Positions 59,344 to 64,000 of a DNA stretch of 64,000 nt are shown here, in pieces. This stretch comes from Paramacrobiotus metropolitanus. Taxonomy: Eukaryota; Tardigrada; Eutardigrada; Parachela; Macrobiotidae. The position numbers and the translations under genes are program-made. A model generated the notes under the pieces. That model had not been told where the DNA came from. It worked only from the letters and a program-made list of their open reading frames with translations, and made no database searches. Location of the stretch: assembly GCF_019649055.1 (NCBI RefSeq), contig NW_026570337.1:62001-126000 (forward strand), read 5' to 3'. Each line of letters opens with the position of its first letter. Position 1 is the first letter of the stretch.

Positions 59344-59514
59344 TGTGAGGAGAGAAGCGGCCCGTGTACAGCGACAAAGTCTTTCAAGGATTTTCAACAC
59401 TTTGCACCGTGGTGCAGTGGTACTGCCTACGCGGATCTGACGACGTAGCCGAGGTTCGATTCCCCCATCGGCGCCTTTTCAGCCGTTTCTCGGTTTCCCT
59501 CGGATTGCGCCCTG
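59344..59514 (+). repeat. tRNA-derived SINE, copy 2
   Basis: Full-length partner of 44371-44541. The tRNA-like part is 59404-59475. Box A and box B match pol III consensus, the T arm folds, but the anticodon arm is CTACG/CGTAG with a 12-base interior and lacks the U33-type turn, so I call it a SINE or tRNA pseudogene rather than a working tRNA. Confidence 0.75.
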
Positions 59515-60338
59515 CTTAGAAAGGTATTTCGGCGTCCGCAAAAACAAACGTTTTAGTAAATACGGATTTGGTGCCATACGTTCCCTTAATCAAGCTAGTT
59601 ATTCTTTGGCCTCGGATTGTCTTCTGAGGAGAACTGCGTATCCTTTTGGACTCGTGCAGTTGACTGAGTACGCGCGAGTTATTCTGTGCAATACTGTAAC
59701 CGGAACTCGGCGAACGATGGCAGTCTAATGCTAGATCCAACTGTGATCCAGATACGGCGACCTAAACGGAATAGATCCCGTGGAGCGAGCAATGCGATAT
59801 GTATTGCGAGCTATGCGGAAACACAAGACGTCGCATCGCTAATTGCTAACTTTTAATAATATTGAAAGTTCCGACAACAGAAAAATCAATAATCGATCGG
59901 CGCAGCTCGATCGCAAATCGTAGAGCCAATTCTACACCGTGCAGCGCGTGCTATGCCGCGCCCACTAACAAAACACAAGCCAATCAGAGCGAGACACCAC
60001 ACAGACCGTAATCCATGGCGTAGCGCCTAGCGCCACAGGCGGGAACGCTAGTGAGCCCTCGTCTCACATGCCTCTGGGGGGATGCCGAGCTCCGTTGAGG
60101 CTGGACACACTCCCGAATCCACGAAAAGACGGCGGTCGCCGATGTCTGTGCGTGCTCAAAAACATCAAATTCTCTTATTCCATTTTATCACATCAATTCC
60201 AAATGCACAATGTGAAATAAAGAGATCTGTATCAAAATACTATTCCATATCAATTCGAATACAAAAACAGATCAACAGTTAAAAGATCAACAAAACTATT
60301 AATCAAATGTAGACTAGGATCCTCCATTTCTGACTCGT
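59515..60338. other. No gene seen
   Basis: Short frames without motif between the SINE and the AAAGGTCA block. Confidence 0.3.
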
Positions 60339-60753
60339 AAAGGTCACAGGTCCTGTCCACCGTTTTCCCGCGCTTTGGCCCATTCCGCTCTGTTGAGCAA
60401 TTCCGCGCATCCATAGCGCGACTTCATCACAATCCGCTTTGAGAATCGGGTGCGTATCAAGTACGACTTTAGAAATACTGCTTCACTCTTTGGAATAAGG
60501 TGCGTATCAATTGCACGACTTAAAAATGAGATCCAATAAAGGTCATGGAGGGACGTCATGTAGACAAGCGTAGTGCGCTTCCTCCCTGGTAAAGGTCATC
60601 CTTTGTTGAGATGATCCGTTGTGATGTGCGACTTATTTTGGGTTAATGGTCCCAAAAAGGTCATACGACTTTAATTCCGATACAGTGACTCTATTGGGCA
60701 ATTTATGATCCCAAAGGTCATCCAACTTCTTTTCAAACTTCCATTAAAGGTCA
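60339..60753 (+). promoter_or_regulatory. Six same-strand AAAGGTCA sites in 415 bp
   Basis: AAAGGTCA occurs at 60339, 60538, 60591, 60656, 60713 and 60746, all on the plus strand; several share a longer TAAAGGTCATGGAGG or CCCAAAGGTCAT context. AAAGGTCA is the extended half-site bound by monomeric nuclear receptors (NR4A, FTZ-F1/SF-1, ERR types). Regulatory function is inference; the sites may simply mark a degenerate repeat at the 3' side of the ORFs at 61.5-64 kb. Confidence 0.4.
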
Positions 60754-60859
60754 TGGAGGAACTAAGCCAATTTTCTGCGGCTTCCAAGAACTTCTTTGCT
60801 TGCCTCCCTGGTAAAGATTTCGATTTGACCTTTCCATCGCACATCCAACTTTAATATGC

Positions 60860-61290
60860 CTCGAGCGGCCAGAGTGCCGGCAAAGTTTACCGTAACATCT
60901 CTGATGGGGCCGGCTAATTACCGCATTGAATTTACCCCATGACGCTTCCACATTCAATCTTTTACTCTTGTTCGCCGCTTGTGGCCCGTCTTCGTCTCGA
61001 GAGATCCGGCTTAATTTCCGTAGTTTCTCTCGTTAAGTTCTGACACTGAATCGCTTGGAGAGATGGCCGGCATAATTTACCGTAGCAACTCTAATGAGGC
61101 CGGCTAACTGCCGCATTATGTTTACCCCATTAACATTCCACCTGTTGTCTTTCTCTTTTTCGCCGCTTGTGGCCCACTTTCGTATTCAAGAGATCCGGCT
61201 TAATTACCGTAGTTTCCCTTGTGAATTTATAACACTGAATCGCTTAGAGGAGGGCCGGCTAACTGCCGTAGCTACTCCCTTGGGGCCGGC
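60860..61290. repeat. Tandem repeat, ~187-bp period, about 2.3 units
   Basis: CGCCGCTTGTGGCCC recurs at about 60974 and 61159; GAGATCCGGCTTAATT, CACTGAATCGCTT and GGCCGGCTAA recur with the same spacing. It lies just downstream (minus-strand sense) of the ORFs at 61.5-64 kb, where an LTR or 3' end of an element would be. Confidence 0.8.
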
Positions 61291-61509
61291 TTTAGAGACC
61301 GAATCAATTTCAACCCCAATCGATGCTCCACATGATTTCTTTATCCTTTCTGATTCTGTGCTATAAACGCTGCAAACAACAATACACAAATACAATTAAT
61401 GCTAATATGTCACATGTCACGCCCTGTATACAACACCATTTTTCATCTTTGTGACGTACCGACAAATGCCGTAGACGTCTTTTTAATAGTGTGATCCTAA
61501 CGATCAACA

Positions 61510-61983
61510 CTATTCCATTTCATTTGAATCGCCCTCGCCATCTTTCGGCGGGCGCTTCTTAGAACTTTCCGGTTGATTGCGGTCAGACGTTCGGTCGACC
61601 GGTTCCGTTGAATCGACTTCCATGACCTTTGCCGGGTCAACTTCCCGCTGGCCACGACCTTTCCCTTGGCGACTTCGCTTAACCGCCTCAACTCGATGGC
61701 GTGCGTCATTTTCGACTAACCGCAGTCTTCGGTTATTAGGGTCATCTGCCAATCGGCGTTGTACATCGGCAAGATTATCCCGAAGCTGCTGGTTTCGTAG
61801 GCCACGTCGTCCGATCTGAGCGCGTTCTGGGCGTCGGTCAGCTTTGTTTACTAAAAATTCCGTTATGTAGACGTCAACTCCGTCCACTGGTTCAACGTAG
61901 TCGCTTCCCATAGTATCTTTGATCTTATTAATCCTCTCTTCAACTTGGGAGGCATGTCGTTGTGTAAGATTGCCCTTTTCCAT
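61510..61983 (-). CDS. Charged ORF 3, 157 codons, in frame behind a single UAG
   Basis: Same frame as the ORF 61990-63327 and separated from it only by one TAG codon, two sense codons and then ATG. The product is highly charged (helix-prone NQQLRDNLADVQRRL, then an acidic/basic disordered tail with SSKKRPPKDGEG). It can be a C-terminal extension made by stop-codon readthrough, a separately translated ORF, or the result of one nonsense change. No family recognised. Confidence 0.5.
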   Translation of the reverse strand: MEKGNLTQRHASQVEERINKIKDTMGSDYVEPVDGVDVYITEFLVNKADRRPERAQIGRRGLRNQQLRDNLADVQRRLADDPNNRRLRLVENDARHRVEAVKRSRQGKGRGQREVDPAKVMEVDSTEPVDRTSDRNQPESSKKRPPKDGEGDSNEME

Positions 61984-61989
61984 CCGTGT

Positions 61990-63327
61990 CTAGCACTTTT
62001 TCAGTGCCTTTCTAGCTGTGTGAGCTATTCCGACATGTTCCATGGGTTCCCCCAACTTCGCCACATGAGGTCGGAAGAACGGTGGGATGTCGTCCTTCAT
62101 AGTATTAGACACCAACTGATTCTGTGTCTTATAATGTGCCAGTCTCGCAGCAAAGACCTTTTGCCCCATCTTTTTTGCGGCATAGTCTTTAGGATCCACT
62201 TGTAATCCTATCGATGCTCTTGCTGCAAGCAACTTGAAAGCTGGATTTACATATCGTAAAACGAACTGAGCCACATATTCCTGTTGTTCAGGATAATCTG
62301 TGTAGTAGAATTGGGTCATTCCAACCGGGTCAGTCGTATCCAGCGGCACATCCAACAAACTCAAGTCCAGTAGGCTATGTAACCCATTCCTTCGGACAGG
62401 GAGATAACAATCTCTTACAGAGTCGCGGGGAATGTATAATCGGTGGAAATGTCCTTCTTCCACTCCCCTTTTAATTTCTCTAGCATAGCCCGAATCGAAT
62501 AAAAATTGGCGTAGCTGATTCAGTATGGTATGAATCTTATTAGCTTCCACCGAATCGCCTTCAATCCCCATGTATCGACAAATTTCCGCCTTTTGTTCAT
62601 CGGTGTCGCTCATATTATATTGCATTTCGATTGTGTCAGGGTGTCGATTATCGAATCGGGAAGTCGTTCGTCGGTCAGTTCCGCGACGGTCGTCCGGTTC
62701 ACGTTGACCTTCTTGTTCACGTCGTCCGCTCTGCGGCGGTTCATTACCCGTCGATGTGGACGGCTGGGGGTCACTGTCAAGGACCACGTTTCTTCGGTGT
62801 ATCACGTTATCTCGGGACGCTTCTGCGACTGAACCGGGCCCTTCCATCGTGTCATCTTCCTGTACCACAGACGCTTCTGCGACTGAACCGGGCCCTTCCA
62901 TCGTGTCGTCTTCTTGTTGTACCGCACTCACGATGGGATCCACTACATGGACTGTCGATTCCATCCTCTGGTATTTGGCGGTTGTATCTTCCCGTTCTGC
63001 GCTCGATGACCTTTTGCTTGCGCCAGACTCGAAGCCCCCATAGTACTTGGCTCTCTCCTGCCATCTCTTATCCTGTGGGTCCGGTGTTCGATTTCGCGTA
63101 CGTTCGCGTCTCTTGTCCCATGACCTTTCGGGTGTTGACATTCTGACGTTACGGTTACAGAACGCAACTCCCAACGGCACCTGATGACCTTTCTTTTCAG
63201 GTTCTGTACGGTCTGACTCCGTACGCCGTTGTTCTTCGCGTCCGTCGTCGCGTTTAAATCCTCTTGATCGCCGTGCCGGACATTTCATTTTGACGGGATT
63301 TACGCAGATCCTCCATACGTTTTTCAA
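61990..63327 (-). CDS. Large intronless ORF 2, 445 codons, unknown family
   Basis: N-terminal third is basic and disordered (Arg/Glu/Asp rich), with a tandem duplication of EDDTMEGPGSVAEAS coming from a ~51-bp direct repeat (about 62825-62930). The C-terminal two thirds look globular: EANKIHTILNQLRQFLFD, RLYIPRDSVRDCYLPVRRN, then EYVAQFVLRYVNPAFKLLAA. Its start overlaps the end of the upstream ORF by 74 bases in the +1 frame. The first ATG may not be used; the frame could be entered by frameshifting. This looks like a structural (gag/capsid-like) protein of a mobile element or endogenous virus by organisation only; no domain match is claimed. Confidence 0.6.
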   Translation of the reverse strand: MKNVWRICVNPVKMKCPARRSRGFKRDDGREEQRRTESDRTEPEKKGHQVPLGVAFCNRNVRMSTPERSWDKRRERTRNRTPDPQDKRWQERAKYYGGFESGASKRSSSAEREDTTAKYQRMESTVHVVDPIVSAVQQEDDTMEGPGSVAEASVVQEDDTMEGPGSVAEASRDNVIHRRNVVLDSDPQPSTSTGNEPPQSGRREQEGQREPDDRRGTDRRTTSRFDNRHPDTIEMQYNMSDTDEQKAEICRYMGIEGDSVEANKIHTILNQLRQFLFDSGYAREIKRGVEEGHFHRLYIPRDSVRDCYLPVRRNGLHSLLDLSLLDVPLDTTDPVGMTQFYYTDYPEQQEYVAQFVLRYVNPAFKLLAARASIGLQVDPKDYAAKKMGQKVFAARLAHYKTQNQLVSNTMKDDIPPFFRPHVAKLGEPMEHVGIAHTARKALKKC

Positions 63328-64000
63328 TTTCCTTCTTGATATATGGTGCTGGAGCGAAACCCTTCTGCAGTCTCAACTTTTCCCGCAACAGCGCGTCGAA
63401 TAAGTCCTGTTGCATAGCGGCCGGATCACTTGTCAAAGTATCGATTTGAATGATGAGGGACTGGCGCGTAAGCTGCGCTTCTTCTTCGTTGAGGCTGGCT
63501 GTAGGTACAGCTGAACTCGACGTGCTGGACAGTGCCTCTCGTGCGGCCTGTTCGCTTGCCCTTTTATTGTCCGCATTAATCTTCGCACGGAGTTCATCCT
63601 CCAGTCGTTGACGCTGCATCTGCTCCTGTTCCCTGTTGAACTGCTGACGGTATCCGTCCGTCAAGGGATCGTGTGGTGGTTCCATTGTTATATCCCAGAC
63701 AGGTTCTCCATCCTTCATGGATTGTCTGTATCGATCTTCGATCAACATTCTGTCTGGCAACCCCACATTCTGATAATGTGTTTTGGTAATTAAAATCCGG
63801 AATATGTCCGTGTTGCCTCGAATGGCTTCTCTCGTCACAATCCACATGGCATTCTCAAGTTTTGCCGCGCACGCCCAACATGGGTATTTGCCATCTCTTA
63901 TGGTGTTAGTGCGCTTACAGTCCGGACACTTCGGATTATGGCCCGTAGATCTGTCAATATCTGTTGCCGTTCCTGAGCTTTTAGGAGTGGCTTGACCTTT
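63254..64000 (-). CDS. ORF 1, partial at window edge, zinc ribbon plus coiled coil
   Basis: Open to the window end, so the N-terminus is missing. It shows a CX2CX12CX2C zinc-ribbon-like motif (CPDCKRTN...YPCWAC) near 63850-63910, then a globular part (FRILITKTHYQNVGLPD), and a long coiled-coil-prone region (QQFNREQEQMQRQRLEDELR). It ends at 63254, 74 bases inside ORF 2. No introns are needed, unlike the other genes here. Family unknown; zinc ribbon and coiled coil are seen, role is not. Confidence 0.6.
   Translation of the reverse strand, partial: KGQATPKSSGTATDIDRSTGHNPKCPDCKRTNTIRDGKYPCWACAAKLENAMWIVTREAIRGNTDIFRILITKTHYQNVGLPDRMLIEDRYRQSMKDGEPVWDITMEPPHDPLTDGYRQQFNREQEQMQRQRLEDELRAKINADNKRASEQAAREALSSTSSSAVPTASLNEEEAQLTRQSLIIQIDTLTSDPAAMQQDLFDALLREKLRLQKGFAPAPYIKKEIEKRMEDLRKSRQNEMSGTAIKRI

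Noticed and set aside
59404-59475. Functional tRNA gene
   Set aside because: Boxes A and B are good but the anticodon arm has a 12-base interior, no U33, and the segment is embedded in a 171-bp repeat with a second copy at 44.4 kb.
62530-63146. Plus-strand ORFs across 62.5-63.1 kb
   Set aside because: Shadows of the long minus-strand ORF 2; no motif.
63250-63275. UUUAAAC slippery heptamer at the ORF 1/ORF 2 overlap
   Set aside because: TTTAAAC is present, but it is not in the zero-frame register needed for -1 slippage from ORF 1, and ORF 2 lies in the +1 frame.

Overview
This is an animal nuclear DNA window. It holds multi-exon genes with GT-AG introns (many only 45-250 bp, some about 1 kb), metazoan families (receptor ligand-binding domain, Golgi GT31 glycosyltransferase, LamG/EGF matrix protein, Shaw-like voltage-gated K+ channel, serpin) and many DNA transposons with their non-autonomous relatives. 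Short introns and these families suggest a small-genome protostome. A tardigrade is my guess only; nothing here proves it. Exon borders below were placed by hand from splice consensus, reading phase and family motifs.

Layout. 1-2963 (-): N-terminal half of an ANF-type receptor. 5503-8775 (-): complete five-exon GT31 gene with an extra N-terminal half-domain. 9.5-20.6 kb: transposon mosaic with a 1256-bp element bounded by modular palindromic termini and a 5-bp target duplication (14096-15351), an apparently intact pogo/Tigger element (15948-18225), foldback sequences and a decayed copy of a LamG exon. 20636-24113 (-): C-terminal part of an agrin-like EGF/LamG protein, with a 746-bp TIR element in one intron. 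24.1-30.3 kb: mostly non-coding, with a ~135-bp tandem repeat and five strong hairpins in under 900 bp. 30.5-44.1 kb: a Kv cluster, with one intact divergent gene (35125-38521, +) and at least three decayed copies (30.5-31.3 kb -, 40.1-40.8 kb -, 42.4-44.1 kb +), two of them carrying the same insertion. 44.3-53.7 kb: tRNA-derived SINE, a Tigger MITE, a candidate membrane-protein gene (46.5-47.4 kb, +) and a 1.85-kb TA-flanked element. 53733-55213 (+): complete three-exon serpin without signal peptide. 55.2-61.4 kb: repeats, a second SINE copy, and a non-coding stretch with six identical AAAGGTCA sites followed by a ~187-bp tandem repeat. 61.5-64 kb (-): long intronless overlapping ORFs, one starting outside the window, arranged like a mobile element or endogenous virus and matching no family I recognise.

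The genes do not form one pathway. The three long-ORF genes (GT31, Kv, serpin) and the LamG gene look functional. The intervals between them are shaped by element insertion and local duplication. The least explained items are the 61.5-64 kb ORFs, the 14.1-15.4 kb element, the 29.4-30.3 kb hairpin cluster and the Kv channel with a changed selectivity-filter motif.
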